The position numbers and the translations under genes are program-made. Shown here piece by piece: positions 1 through 8,038 of a stretch of DNA of 64,000 nucleotides; the stretch's first letter is position 1; each line of letters opens with the position of its first letter. Under the pieces are notes generated by a model. It ran no database searches, was not told the DNA's origin, and saw only the letters and a program-made list of their open reading frames with translations. Source of the stretch: a bacterium (GTDB taxonomy: Bacteria; Planctomycetota; UBA1135; UBA2386); NCBI GenBank assembly GCA_024743115.1, contig JANSXC010000024.1, positions 40,865-104,864 of the forward strand, in the 5' to 3' direction.

Positions 1-1200
1 GCGATGCTCGTGTTGTTGCTCGTCGAGGACGGCCAGCTCGCACTCGACGCGCCGATTACGAAGTACCTGCCCGACTATCCCGCGGCGAGCGGTGACCGCG
101 TCACGCTGCGGCACCTGTTGAACCACACGTCGGGGATACCGAGCTACACCGATCGGCCGGGGTTCCTGCGCAACGAAGGCAAGTCCGAGCTGCCGGTCGC
201 GGAGTTCGTCGCGAAGTACTGCTCGGACCCGCTCGAGTTCGAGCCGGGCGCGAAGTTCCACTACAACAACTCGGCCTACTTCCTGCTGGGAGCGATCGTC
301 GAGACCGTTACGGGCACGACGTACCGCGATGCGCTGCGAGAGCATGTTCTCGCGCCGCTTGGTATGAACGACACCGACGTCGACGACGAATACGCGGTCG
401 TCGAACGGCGCGCGATGGGCTACGACGAGATCCTCGGTGGTCATCGCGTCGCGCTCTGGATGGACATGTCGGTGCCGTACGCGGCGGGGGGCATGTATTC
501 GACCGTGGGGGATCTGTGGCGCTGGGATCAGGCCCTGCGCAGTAAGCGCCTGCTCGGCGGCAAGCTGGAGCGCGAGATGTTCACTCCCGGGCTCGAGGAC
601 TACGGCTTCGGCTGGTGGATCCGGTCGCCGGCCGGCAAGGGCGCCGAAGCGGTCACCGCGCCGGGTGACTCGGAAGATCGCGCGATCGAACACAGTGGCG
701 GCATGCCGGGAGTCTCGACGCTTATCTGGCGGCAGCCCGCGCGTGGCCGCTGCGTGATCGTGCTCGGCAACACGAGTGGCACCGCGCACGGTCCGATCCA
801 GCGCGGCGTCGTCGAGATTCTCGGTGGCCAGATACCGAAGAAGCCGCGACCGCGCGGTGACTTCGAGATATCTCGGTGCGTTCTCACCGAGGGCATCGAG
901 CCGGCGCTGGCGCAGCTCGCGAAGTGGCCCGAAGTCGTGCGCGAGAGATACATCGAACGCGACGTCAACCGGATCGGCTACGGCCTGCTCGAACAGCGCC
1001 GATTCGCCGAGGCGATCAAGCTCTTCGAGTTCCTGACGGCCGCCTATCCCGACTCTGCCAACACGTGGGACAGCCTCGGCGAGGGGCACATGCGGGCGGG
1101 GAACCGGGATCTCGCGATCAAGAACTACGAGAAGGCGCTCGCGCTCGATCCTGACAGCGCGACCGTGCCGGGCATCCTGAAGCGCCTGCGCGACCGCTGA
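1..1200 (+). CDS. Serine hydrolase, beta-lactamase/class C penicillin-binding fold, with C-terminal TPR (5' truncated)
   Basis: The reading frame is open to the first base, so the gene starts upstream and its signal peptide and catalytic SxxK motif lie outside the window. The first visible residues (VLLLVEDGQLALD) normally follow SxxK directly in this family. The HTSG segment, the Tyr-Asn-Asn triad (second catalytic motif, about residue 87 counting from the first Met) and a His-Ser-Gly-Gly block (about 230, equivalent of KTG) are all present. The last ~55 residues form one TPR-like helix pair. The family contains esterases, D-aminopeptidases and PBP-like enzymes, so the substrate cannot be named; a periplasmic or secreted location is usual. 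No partner gene is obvious; the next gene on this strand is a small membrane protein. Confidence 0.85.
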   Translation, partial: AMLVLLLVEDGQLALDAPITKYLPDYPAASGDRVTLRHLLNHTSGIPSYTDRPGFLRNEGKSELPVAEFVAKYCSDPLEFEPGAKFHYNNSAYFLLGAIVETVTGTTYRDALREHVLAPLGMNDTDVDDEYAVVERRAMGYDEILGGHRVALWMDMSVPYAAGGMYSTVGDLWRWDQALRSKRLLGGKLEREMFTPGLEDYGFGWWIRSPAGKGAEAVTAPGDSEDRAIEHSGGMPGVSTLIWRQPARGRCVIVLGNTSGTAHGPIQRGVVEILGGQIPKKPRPRGDFEISRCVLTEGIEPALAQLAKWPEVVRERYIERDVNRIGYGLLEQRRFAEAIKLFEFLTAAYPDSANTWDSLGEGHMRAGNRDLAIKNYEKALALDPDSATVPGILKRLRDR

Positions 1201-1276
1201 CTGCCGCCACCGGTCTCCGAGTGTCGGGAGTTTCTGCGACATTCTCCCGGGGATGTTCGGCGACTGTCCCGGTGCG

Positions 1277-1618
1277 ATGTCCACTGCTACCGACAACCAG
1301 GACGAAGACGATCTCGCGCTCGATCACGCCGAGCGTTGCCTGCCCGCGGCCCTGCGTCGGGAGTGGGTCGTCGTGCCCCGGCGACTGCTGCTGCAGTTGT
1401 TCCTGCTGGGGCTGCTCATGGGCAGCGCGGTTGCGCTCTACGTCATGGGCAAGATCTACGACGTGGAGGCCTTGCGATGGACGATTCCGGTCGCGCTGAT
1501 CGCGCCGATGCTGGCCGTGAAGCTTTCTCCGTGGTGGCGTGCCGAGCGACCATTGCGTGATCTCAGGAAAGCGCGTCGCGAGGCCGAGGCCGCCGCGGGC
1601 GACGCTGCGACACGATAG
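1277..1618 (+). CDS. Small hypothetical membrane protein (two TM segments)
   Basis: A 113-residue protein not recognised from any family. It has an acidic N-terminus (about residues 6-19), two hydrophobic segments (about 37-57 and 67-84) and a basic C-terminal tail rich in Arg/Ala that looks helical. This suggests an inner-membrane protein with both ends on the same side. An in-frame ATG eight codons upstream (1253) is possible, but the start at 1277 gives a more natural hydrophilic N-terminus. It sits 76 bases after the hydrolase and just before another unknown gene on the same strand. No function is proposed. Confidence 0.55.
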   Translation: MSTATDNQDEDDLALDHAERCLPAALRREWVVVPRRLLLQLFLLGLLMGSAVALYVMGKIYDVEALRWTIPVALIAPMLAVKLSPWWRAERPLRDLRKARREAEAAAGDAATR

Positions 1619-1658
1619 GTTCGGGCTCGTAGCGACCAGTGTCGTCGCGTCAGCCGAA

Positions 1659-2162
1659 ATGGGCGAACTCACGACCAGCCACTCCCACCCCGATTACCCG
1701 CACGGCATGGATGTCGAGTGGCTCGGGATCGACGGCGCCGGTCGGATCGCGATCTTCACGACCGCTGGCGATGGTCCGATTCCGACTGCCGTGCTCGACG
1801 CGTGGTCGCGCCATCGCGCTCTATGTGACCGGTTGCTCGCGATGCCGAAGCTCTGCGGCTGCGAGCTGCTGGTCCGCATGCCGTGGCCCGACGACTATCT
1901 CGCGGCGGCACTGCGTGGTTGTTACGCGTTCGACTGGCAGAGCCGCACGTTCGGCGGAGGGAGTGGGCGCTACGAGCTGCAGGCCCGGCCGACGCGCCCG
2001 CTGACCGTGGACGATCCGCGGTTGGGAGACTCACGGCTGGGAGACTCGCGGCTGGGCGAACTCGGCGCGGCGTTGCGTGAGGGCCTTCGTGGGGAGACCG
2101 GTGTCGGCTACCGGTTGTCCGGCCTCGACTTCACGTCGCGAGTGTTGGGCGCACTCGCGTGA
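1659..2162 (+). CDS. Hypothetical cytosolic protein with 15-bp internal tandem repeats
   Basis: A 167-residue soluble protein with no signal or membrane segment and no recognised family. The N-terminal half reads as a small alpha/beta domain (MDVEWLGIDGAGRIAIF, then a helix and a second strand set); in style it resembles small immunity or regulatory proteins, but that is only an impression. Residues about 121-135 carry the repeat LGDSR-LGDSR-LGEL, encoded by three tandem 15-base units at 2019-2063. A longer frame opens at 1539, but it overlaps the previous gene; the ATG at 1659 is preferred because the residues upstream of it are Arg/Pro-rich and look non-coding. Confidence 0.5.
   Translation: MGELTTSHSHPDYPHGMDVEWLGIDGAGRIAIFTTAGDGPIPTAVLDAWSRHRALCDRLLAMPKLCGCELLVRMPWPDDYLAAALRGCYAFDWQSRTFGGGSGRYELQARPTRPLTVDDPRLGDSRLGDSRLGELGAALREGLRGETGVGYRLSGLDFTSRVLGALA
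2019..2063 (+). repeat. Three tandem 15-bp units inside a CDS
   Basis: Units at 2019-2033, 2034-2048 and 2049-2063. The first two differ at two positions; the third is degenerate at its end. The length keeps the frame and adds five codons per unit (R/L-G-D-S-R). Similar 15-bp duplications occur in three other genes of this window. Confidence 0.8.
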
Positions 2163-2203
2163 CCGCGATGCGCGAGCCCGTGGCGGCGCGGGCCACCGAG
2201 CGT

Positions 2204-3508
2204 TCACAGGATCAGCTCCTTGACGGCGAGGAACTTGCGGAAGGCTTCCGCGTTGGTGATTTCGAGGTCGCCAGCGCCCTGCGGAGTGCCCTTCGGCGGC
2301 ACGAACGTCGCGTCCCGAAGGTCGAGGTGCTCCCAGCCCGCTGCGGCGGCGCGGAGGGCGTCGAGCTTCAGATCGGGGACGTCGCGCAAGCTCACACGCT
2401 TCAGGGATCGGGCTCGACGAAGCGCCGGCAGCGGGTCGTGGCCGTGCAGGGCGAACATCTTGCCCGGATCGTCGAGCTGGACCGTTCTACCGAAGTGCTC
2501 GAGATCCAGGGTCGTGAGGTTTGCGATGGTGACCACGTCTTCGAGATCCCCGGAGGTGAGATTGACTGCCCGAGCGAGCGACAGGCGGCGGATCCGCTTG
2601 TTCTGCCGCAGTGGGCGCAGCGCCCCCCGATCGGGAAGCGTGCCGTTGGCCAGATCCAGGGCCGACAGGTGCGGGAGATCGGCGATGGCCGCAACCAGGT
2701 TCGCGCGGATCGACGTGTGATGGCGCAGGGCGAGCTCGGTGAGCGCTGGTAGCTCGCCGAGCGCCGCCACCCGGGAGGCGTCGATGGCCTGCGCGCCGTC
2801 GAGCTCCAGTGCCCGCAGCCCGTGCGACCGCGCCAGGAATCGTTGCCAGTCGCGCGGGACGGCGCCGCGTAGGTCGATTGCGAGGCGCAGCAGGCTGCGG
2901 GTCGGGAGGATCGACAGCGGTATCGGAGTCGAGCCAATACGGAGGCGCAGCTCTCGGAGTAGCGGCAGTCGTTCCAGCGGCGCGAGTCGTTCCGCGTCGA
3001 CGGCGACGAGATCGAGCTCGAGCGCTTCGATGCGGGTGTGGCGCACCAGCGCGTCGACGATTTCCGGCGCCAGGGTGAGCGCCGGCGTGTTGCCCGGCCC
3101 CGTGATCGCGACCGCACGCAGGTGCCGTAGGCGCGCGAGGCCGGCAATCATCCGGACGGTCGGGGGCGTCAGCCGGACAGTGGGCGTATCCGCGGCGAGC
3201 GCATCGACCGCCTGGCGCGTTGCCACGACCGGCGCTTCGGCGAGCTCGTCCCGCCATGACGGCGGGACGCCATCCGGGTCCTGGGTTTTCCGCCGGGCAG
3301 GCGTCGGGTCCGTGAGGACCGCGATGGTGACGGTCATGCCGATGGCGAGGAGCGCGACCAGCAGCCGGCGGGTTGGCGGCCGGTGCTCGGTGTTCGGTCG
3401 CGACGCGGTTGCCCCGTCGCGGCGCTCGCGCGCCGCGAGTAGCTGCAGGCCCGCATGCATCACGCGGTCCGTGGCCTCTTGCTCGATCTCGTGATCTGTC
3501 GTCGTCAT
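2204..3508 (-). CDS. Membrane-anchored leucine-rich-repeat protein, partner of an ECF sigma factor
   Basis: A 434-residue protein. Residues 1-47 are hydrophilic, 48-66 form a single membrane segment, and about 120-430 are irregular leucine-rich repeats (LxxLxxLxL patterns such as LRHLRAVAI and LPALTELAL). The likely topology is a short cytoplasmic N-terminus with the LRR domain outside. Its ATG overlaps the TGA of the upstream ECF sigma gene (ATGA), so the two are translationally coupled. ECF sigma factors are commonly followed by a membrane regulator, so this protein may sense an external or envelope signal and hold or release the sigma factor. No zinc-binding anti-sigma motif is visible, so the role is inferred from position only. 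The frame extends upstream to 3898 but that part is the shadow of the sigma gene. Confidence 0.7.
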   Translation of the reverse strand: MTTTDHEIEQEATDRVMHAGLQLLAARERRDGATASRPNTEHRPPTRRLLVALLAIGMTVTIAVLTDPTPARRKTQDPDGVPPSWRDELAEAPVVATRQAVDALAADTPTVRLTPPTVRMIAGLARLRHLRAVAITGPGNTPALTLAPEIVDALVRHTRIEALELDLVAVDAERLAPLERLPLLRELRLRIGSTPIPLSILPTRSLLRLAIDLRGAVPRDWQRFLARSHGLRALELDGAQAIDASRVAALGELPALTELALRHHTSIRANLVAAIADLPHLSALDLANGTLPDRGALRPLRQNKRIRRLSLARAVNLTSGDLEDVVTIANLTTLDLEHFGRTVQLDDPGKMFALHGHDPLPALRRARSLKRVSLRDVPDLKLDALRAAAAGWEHLDLRDATFVPPKGTPQGAGDLEITNAEAFRKFLAVKELIL

Positions 3509-4065
3509 CCGTTCAACCTCCGTTCGACACACTCCCGCAGCCTGGCCCGGAGTCGTTGCAGCAGCGTTTTGACCCCGGTCTCTTTCATCCCAAGCGACCG
3601 GGCGACCTCGGCGCGCGGGAGACCGTCGTCGTAGAACAGCCGTAGCGCGGCTGCAGCGTTGCCTCGCAGCGTCTCGCGACACCGCCGAAGTGCATCCAGG
3701 CCGCCATCGAGGTCGTTCGCGAGTCCGGCATGCCGCCACGCACGATCGACCGCGTCGGCCCAGCGCTCGTCCGTGTCGACCGTTCGCGGTTGCCGGGCGC
3801 GTTGGCGTTGATGCTCCAGGAACTGGTAGCGGACGGCCGTCCGCAGCGCGGCGCGGACGAGCGGCACGGGTCGATCCTGGAGCAGCCCGCGGCGCCACAG
3901 GCTCACGGTGGCGCGTTGCGTCAGTTCGTCGGCGAGCTGCGCATCACGCGCGAGCGCCTCCGCGTAGCGCAGCGCCTCTTCCCGCATCGCCGCGTCGAGC
4001 ACGACGATCGGTGTCGTTGCGGTTTCGGGGCCGCTGTCGGCAGGTTGGACTGGAGAATGCGGCAC
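3505..4065 (-). CDS. ECF-type RNA polymerase sigma factor
   Basis: A 186-residue sigma-70 family protein of the extracytoplasmic-function class. Region 2 spans about residues 20-90 (helices with DAQLADELTQRATVSLW and a basic patch), and region 4 about 125-180, with a clear helix-turn-helix (PRAEVARSLGMKETGVKTLLQR). No region 3 or C-terminal extension is present. It directs RNA polymerase to a small regulon, probably including its own operon. The downstream LRR membrane gene overlaps its stop codon. No promoter could be identified with confidence in the ~145 bp between this start and the divergent gene at 4212. Confidence 0.8.
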   Translation of the reverse strand: MPHSPVQPADSGPETATTPIVVLDAAMREEALRYAEALARDAQLADELTQRATVSLWRRGLLQDRPVPLVRAALRTAVRYQFLEHQRQRARQPRTVDTDERWADAVDRAWRHAGLANDLDGGLDALRRCRETLRGNAAAALRLFYDDGLPRAEVARSLGMKETGVKTLLQRLRARLRECVERRLNG

Positions 4066-4211
4066 GATCCCAGGTCGGACGCCAGGGCCCCGGGGTATTC
4101 AACCAGTTTTGACAACCGATGGGCTCGATCCGGGTGCCGTGTGACGGTGGCGGCTCGGTGCAGTACCATGCAGCCCCTGCCGGTCGATATCCGATACGGC
4201 TATCTCGAAGC

Positions 4212-4640
4212 ATGGAACGAGGCTGTGCAGCATCGGTGCCCGCGCGCGCCGACTCGGATTCTTCGACGCCACTGGTTGCAGGCCAGCCGTCGCGGGGGCC
4301 TTTGCGTGTGGCGCTGCTTTCCGCCCTCGGGCCGGCGTTGATCCTGTTGGCGTTCCAGGTATCGAGCTGGCCTGATTGCTGGTTCCTAGTGTTGTTGGGG
4401 GGCGCATGCTCGGTGATCGCATGGCGTGTGGTTCCGCGGTGGATCCGCGAAGACCGGCACCTCGACGCGTTCGACAGCGAGTGGCACCGCGCCCGTGCGG
4501 AGTGGAGCGAACTCGGGCGGGCCGCCGACGCAGCGCGTGCGCAGGGAGTGTCGCTCGAGCAGATGTTGTGCGACCGGGGCTACCGTGTGCCCGGTGTGAT
4601 TGCTGCGATTCAACACGACCTGACCGAGGAGTCTCGCTGA
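4212..4640 (+). CDS. Hypothetical membrane protein
   Basis: A 142-residue protein of unknown family. Residues about 31-50 and 54-72 are hydrophobic and separated by a short turn, followed by a charged, helical cytoplasmic tail (RHLDAFDSEWHRARAEW, then SLEQMLCDRGY). The start is uncertain: an in-frame ATG exists at 4119, but 4212 avoids a low-quality N-terminus. Its TGA overlaps the ATG of the next gene, so the two are co-translated. It is divergent from the ECF sigma gene. No function can be assigned. Confidence 0.5.
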   Translation: MERGCAASVPARADSDSSTPLVAGQPSRGPLRVALLSALGPALILLAFQVSSWPDCWFLVLLGGACSVIAWRVVPRWIREDRHLDAFDSEWHRARAEWSELGRAADAARAQGVSLEQMLCDRGYRVPGVIAAIQHDLTEESR

Positions 4641-5032
4641 TGAGGAGTTCGCGTTCGCTGACGCCGTTACTGATCCTCGCCGCGTTTTGGCTCAGTGCGT
4701 GCCGCAGTCAGCCGGATCCGACCGATCGGGTCTTCGCTGCCGATCCCGCGCCGGCCGTGGGGACGACCTGTCCGGAATGTGATGCGTCGCAAGTCGTGCC
4801 CGTGCTGCACGGCTACCTCGGCCCCGAGGGCGAGGCGATGGTTCTCGCGGGTCGCGCCGTGCATGGTGGTTGCTCCATCGGGGGGCCGAATCATGTCTGT
4901 CGCGCGTGCGGCCACGAGATGGTTCGCAGGAGCGCAGCGGAGCTCGCGCGGGTGCGGGCAAGGGACGAAGCCCTGCTGCGGCTCCTCGAGAAGCGCCGCG
5001 CGCTACTCGCGGAGCGTGATCGTGACCTGTAG
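4640..5032 (+). CDS. Small lipoprotein with a zinc-ribbon-like cysteine pattern
   Basis: A 130-residue protein. The N-terminus is a lipoprotein signal with lipobox LSAC (Cys21). The mature part holds two Cys pairs, CPEC (44/47) and CRAC (87/90), plus Cys78, in the spacing of a zinc ribbon. The last ~35 residues form a charged amphipathic helix rich in Arg and Leu. It overlaps the preceding membrane gene (ATGA) and its 3' end overlaps the convergent gene at 5003 by 30 bases. A zinc ribbon on an exported lipoprotein is uncommon; metal binding or a structural role is possible. Family not recognised. Confidence 0.55.
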   Translation: MRSSRSLTPLLILAAFWLSACRSQPDPTDRVFAADPAPAVGTTCPECDASQVVPVLHGYLGPEGEAMVLAGRAVHGGCSIGGPNHVCRACGHEMVRRSAAELARVRARDEALLRLLEKRRALLAERDRDL

Positions 5033-5599
5033 CACGTCGTCGACGTCCTTGCGGACTTCGCTCGGCAGCGATTGCATCGGCACTGCCTTGCTGCGGTTGA
5101 GGCGCCAGAGCACGATCGATTTGCCGGGTTCGACCGTGAGTCGGGTCGGCTTGTTCATCGCGACGAAGCTCGTGCCCTCGTCACCGTTCCGCAGCTGATC
5201 CCAATCGGCGAGCACCGCGTCGCTGTGATAGAGCGACCCGCCCTGTTGCAGCACGAACGTGAGCTCCGTGTTGTCGCCGTCACGGCGGGGCGTGACCATG
5301 ATCAGGCCGAGCCGCATCTCGAGCGTCGGGTCGCAGCCGCCGCCGCCGAGCCCCTGGCGTTTGACGAGCTCGCCCTTGCTCCACGTCTCGACCGCAAGGT
5401 TGTAGCCTTGGAAGCGGCTGCCGACCTGCAGCTCGTACCCGAGCAGCGGACCGAGTCCGGTTTCGAGCAGGGTGCCGTGTTCGCCGCCGAGCTCGACCGG
5501 CGTGAGTGACAGTTCCGAGGGGGACGGGGCGTTGCCGCACGAGCCAGCCAGGACGAGGGCGGCCATCGTGAGCGGAAGGCAAAAGCGTCGCATGGTCAT
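5003..5599 (-). CDS. Hypothetical exported protein, probable lipoprotein
   Basis: A 198-residue protein with a signal peptide ending in LVLAGSC (Cys21), consistent with lipid modification. The mature chain is beta-rich with no recognised domain; it includes a Gly-rich turn (GLGGGGCD) and a C-terminal stretch (LTVEPGKSIVLWRLN). An alternative start two codons inside (5593) cannot be excluded. Its end overlaps the 3' end of the convergent small lipoprotein gene by 30 bases, so the two transcripts are antisense there. Function unknown. Confidence 0.6.
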   Translation of the reverse strand: MTMRRFCLPLTMAALVLAGSCGNAPSPSELSLTPVELGGEHGTLLETGLGPLLGYELQVGSRFQGYNLAVETWSKGELVKRQGLGGGGCDPTLEMRLGLIMVTPRRDGDNTELTFVLQQGGSLYHSDAVLADWDQLRNGDEGTSFVAMNKPTRLTVEPGKSIVLWRLNRSKAVPMQSLPSEVRKDVDDVLQVTITLRE

Positions 5600-5732
5600 C
5601 GGATTGCAGCAGTCGTGGATCGGGCGTCAAGTCGGCGCGGCCGGGTTGGCGATTCACCTGGAACCGGTCCGGCAAACCCGTGTCGGAAAGCCGGCCTGGC
5701 GCGACAGGGGACGCTTGCGTTGTGGCTACGGG

Positions 5733-5972
5733 ATGATTGAGGAAACGATGCAAAACCTCAGGCACGCAATGCGAACCGCCGCCCGCCCGGCGCGGAAGTT
5801 CAACCGACCGCAGCGATCCCAGGGCTACAACCTGCCGCCGAAGGGCCCGATGCGCGGGCGGCACGGCGGCCACTTCCGATTCCAGGAGTGGTTCGGCGCA
5901 CTGTTCCTTCTGGCCGTTGTCATCGGGGTTGTCATGGCGATGTGGCCGGTGGTGTTCCCGCCGTACCGGTAG
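5733..5972 (+). CDS. Small single-pass membrane protein
   Basis: A predicted protein of about 79 residues (ATG at 5733; a second ATG at 5748 would give 74). Residues 1-50 are strongly basic (Arg/Lys/His, including a GPMRGRHGGH turn), and 52-71 form one hydrophobic segment with a short tail ending PPYR. Such positive-inside small proteins are hard to classify. No upstream partner overlaps it; the next gene on the strand is another small membrane protein 94 bases on. Length and composition make it a plausible but unproven gene. Confidence 0.4.
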   Translation: MIEETMQNLRHAMRTAARPARKFNRPQRSQGYNLPPKGPMRGRHGGHFRFQEWFGALFLLAVVIGVVMAMWPVVFPPYR

Positions 5973-6066
5973 GTCGGGCGCGTTCGGTCGCCGGGGACGG
6001 CGCGCACAAATTGCGGCGACGTGCGATCCCCGGGGGCTGACAACCAACACTTCTTGCTGCACGCTC

Positions 6067-6453
6067 ATGCGCGACATGAAGTCGTTGCGGCAGTTCATCA
6101 TCGGTTTGCTCTCCGTGTTGCTCGGCGGTGATGCGGCGTGGCGGGGTATGAACGAAGGGCCGTGGTTCCTCGTGCTGGGTGGCGTCGTCCTGGTCGGTGC
6201 CGGCCTCGATTACTGCGTGCGGCCCGGGCGCCGTCTGCTCGGCTTGATCGAACTCGCGTTGGGAACCCAACTGCTCGTCAACTTCTTCGCCAGCGGACGC
6301 GAGTTCACTCTCTCGGGATCGGAGAATGCGGGGCCTTCCGTAATCGCCCTGCTTGCCGGGCTGCTCGTGATCGTCGGGGCGCGTAACCTGCTGGTGTCGC
6401 CGCCCAAGCCCAGGTCGCCAGCGCCCGCCGACCATCCCGGCGTGCCGGACTGA
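6067..6453 (+). CDS. Small polytopic membrane protein, unknown family
   Basis: A 128-residue protein with four hydrophobic segments (about 8-20, 32-48, 56-74 and 90-108) joined by short loops, and a Pro-rich C-terminal tail. The pattern is that of a small inner-membrane protein. The ATG at 6067 places the first segment immediately after a basic start (MRDMKSLRQ), which is why it is preferred over longer frames. No catalytic residues or known motif were found. Confidence 0.55.
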   Translation: MRDMKSLRQFIIGLLSVLLGGDAAWRGMNEGPWFLVLGGVVLVGAGLDYCVRPGRRLLGLIELALGTQLLVNFFASGREFTLSGSENAGPSVIALLAGLLVIVGARNLLVSPPKPRSPAPADHPGVPD

Positions 6454-6506
6454 CTGGCAACTGTCGGTCGATCTGGCCGTCGCCTGTCGGCTAAGCTCCC
6501 GGCACG

Positions 6507-7052
6507 ATGAGGCTCTCCGCACTGCCATTCCTCCTGCCGTTGCTGTCGCTCAGCGCGTGCGTCGCGACCGATCGCATCGGGCCCGAGCTGCCCGCCAACG
6601 CGATGGCCGACGAGCGCGTGGCGCCGCTATCGTTCTTGTCCGGTCGCTGGCTCAGCGTCAATCCGAACAAGACCGTCAACGAAGAGCACTGGATGCCACC
6701 GCGCGGTCGCTTCCTGCTCGGCGCGTTTCGTCAGGTGCGCCTCGACGGCAAGTGTTCGTTCGTCGAGCTCAGTGAGATCACGCTCGATGACAACGACGAG
6801 ATCATCCTGCGCCTGCGCCACATGCATCGCAATCTCGTCGTGCCCGAGAAGCGCAAGGCCGCCAACGTGTTTCGCCTGAAGGAACTCACCGATCGTCGCG
6901 TCGAGTTCACGGGTACCGGCGACGCCGAGGGTGTCTCGGCCGTGATCTACGAGCTGCGTGGTCCGAACGAGCTCGTGCAGACGATCGAGTTCGATCCGGC
7001 CAAGACCAAGAACAAGCCGTTCGTCTCGGTCTATCAGCGCGCGATCGACTGA
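6507..7052 (+). CDS. Lipoprotein with a DUF6265-like domain
   Basis: A 181-residue lipoprotein: signal peptide with lipobox SLSAC (Cys18). The mature domain begins with a conserved-looking block (LSGRWLSVNPNKTVNEEHW) followed by GRFLLGAFRQV and beta strands, the layout of the DUF6265 group of lipocalin-like small proteins. Those proteins have no established biochemical role. It ends 25 bases before a glyoxalase-family gene on the same strand, with which it may be co-transcribed. Confidence 0.65.
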   Translation: MRLSALPFLLPLLSLSACVATDRIGPELPANAMADERVAPLSFLSGRWLSVNPNKTVNEEHWMPPRGRFLLGAFRQVRLDGKCSFVELSEITLDDNDEIILRLRHMHRNLVVPEKRKAANVFRLKELTDRRVEFTGTGDAEGVSAVIYELRGPNELVQTIEFDPAKTKNKPFVSVYQRAID

Positions 7053-7077
7053 CGTTCCGACCCTCGAAGGTGACACC

Positions 7078-7509
7078 ATGCTCCAGCCGTTCCATTTCGC
7101 GTTTCCCGTCGCCGACCTCGCGAAGTCGCGCGATTTCTACGGTCGAGTCCTCGGGTGTCCGGAGGGACGTTCGAGCGAGCGTTGGATCGACTTCGATCTC
7201 TTCGGCCACCAGATCGTCGCGCATCACGTCGGCGAACGCACGGCGCCGCCGCCCACGAATGCCGTCGATGGCGAGCAGGTGCCGGTGCCGCACTTCGGTG
7301 TCGTGCTCGCGTGGGAAGACTGGGAGCGGCTCGCCGCGCGATTGCGCGAGCACCAGGTCGCGTTCGTGATCGAGCCGACGATCCGCTTCGAGGGAGAGCA
7401 CGCGGAGCAGGCGACGATGTTTTTCCTCGATCCCTCGGGGAACGCGCTCGAGTTCAAGGCGTTCAAGAACCCGAGCGAGCTGTTCGAGCCGGGGGCGGCG
7501 CCGAAGTAG
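7078..7509 (+). CDS. VOC (glyoxalase/dioxygenase) superfamily protein
   Basis: A 143-residue vicinal-oxygen-chelate protein made of two beta-alpha-beta-beta-beta units. The first begins FHFAFPVADLAKSRDFY with a likely metal ligand His at residue 5; the second contains the HFGVV strand with another His; the C-terminal strand NALEFKAF supplies the metal-ligand Glu. Members catalyse metal-dependent lyase, isomerase or ring-cleavage reactions on small molecules. The substrate is unknown here. The start at 7078 has an upstream purine-rich GAAGG. It is convergent with ispF. Confidence 0.8.
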   Translation: MLQPFHFAFPVADLAKSRDFYGRVLGCPEGRSSERWIDFDLFGHQIVAHHVGERTAPPPTNAVDGEQVPVPHFGVVLAWEDWERLAARLREHQVAFVIEPTIRFEGEHAEQATMFFLDPSGNALEFKAFKNPSELFEPGAAPK

Positions 7510-7532
7510 CTGGCCCGCAGTAAGCGCTACCG

Positions 7533-8018
7533 CTACGCGGGCCCGACGAGTGCGACTGCCGTGGCACGCATCGCTTCCCCACGGCCGATCGGACCGACGC
7601 GCTCCCCGGTCTTGCCCTTGAGGTTGACGCGATCCGCGGGCAGCGCGAACAGCTCGGCGAGCCGTGCGCGCATCGCGGCGCGGTGCGGAGCGAGCTTGGG
7701 TGCGTCGGTCTCGAGCACGATGTCGAGCGACCAGACCTGCAGCTGCCGATCGCTCACGAGCCGCATCGTCTCGGTGCAGAACTCCGAACTCGCGCGGTCC
7801 TTGTTCTCTGCGGCCTGATCCGAGAACAGGCTGCCGAGGTCGTCGAGTCCGGCCGCCGAGAGCACGGCGTCGCAGGCGGCGTGGAGGACCGCGTCGCCGT
7901 CGCTGTGGCCGACCGGGCCGACGGGAGAGTCGATCGCGACACCCGCGAGCACGCACGGGCGGCCCGCTTCGAGGCGATGCACGTCGATGCCGAGGCCGAT
8001 TCGGGGGAGGTCGTTCAT
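7533..8018 (-). CDS. ispF: 2-C-methyl-D-erythritol 2,4-cyclodiphosphate synthase
   Basis: Fifth enzyme of the MEP (non-mevalonate) isoprenoid pathway: it cyclises CDP-ME 2-phosphate to ME-2,4-cyclodiphosphate with release of CMP. The 161-residue length is typical. Zinc ligands Asp12 and His14 (GIDVH) and His46 are in place, as are the HSDGD motif (38-42), DLGSLFSD, and the C-terminal KGKTGE loop that contacts the nucleotide. It follows ispD by 20 bases on the same strand, the usual operon order, so CDP-ME made by the first enzyme is used two steps later. Confidence 0.95.
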   Translation of the reverse strand: MNDLPRIGLGIDVHRLEAGRPCVLAGVAIDSPVGPVGHSDGDAVLHAACDAVLSAAGLDDLGSLFSDQAAENKDRASSEFCTETMRLVSDRQLQVWSLDIVLETDAPKLAPHRAAMRARLAELFALPADRVNLKGKTGERVGPIGRGEAMRATAVALVGPA

Positions 8019-8038
8019 CGCGTGCTGGGGGGGCAGGT

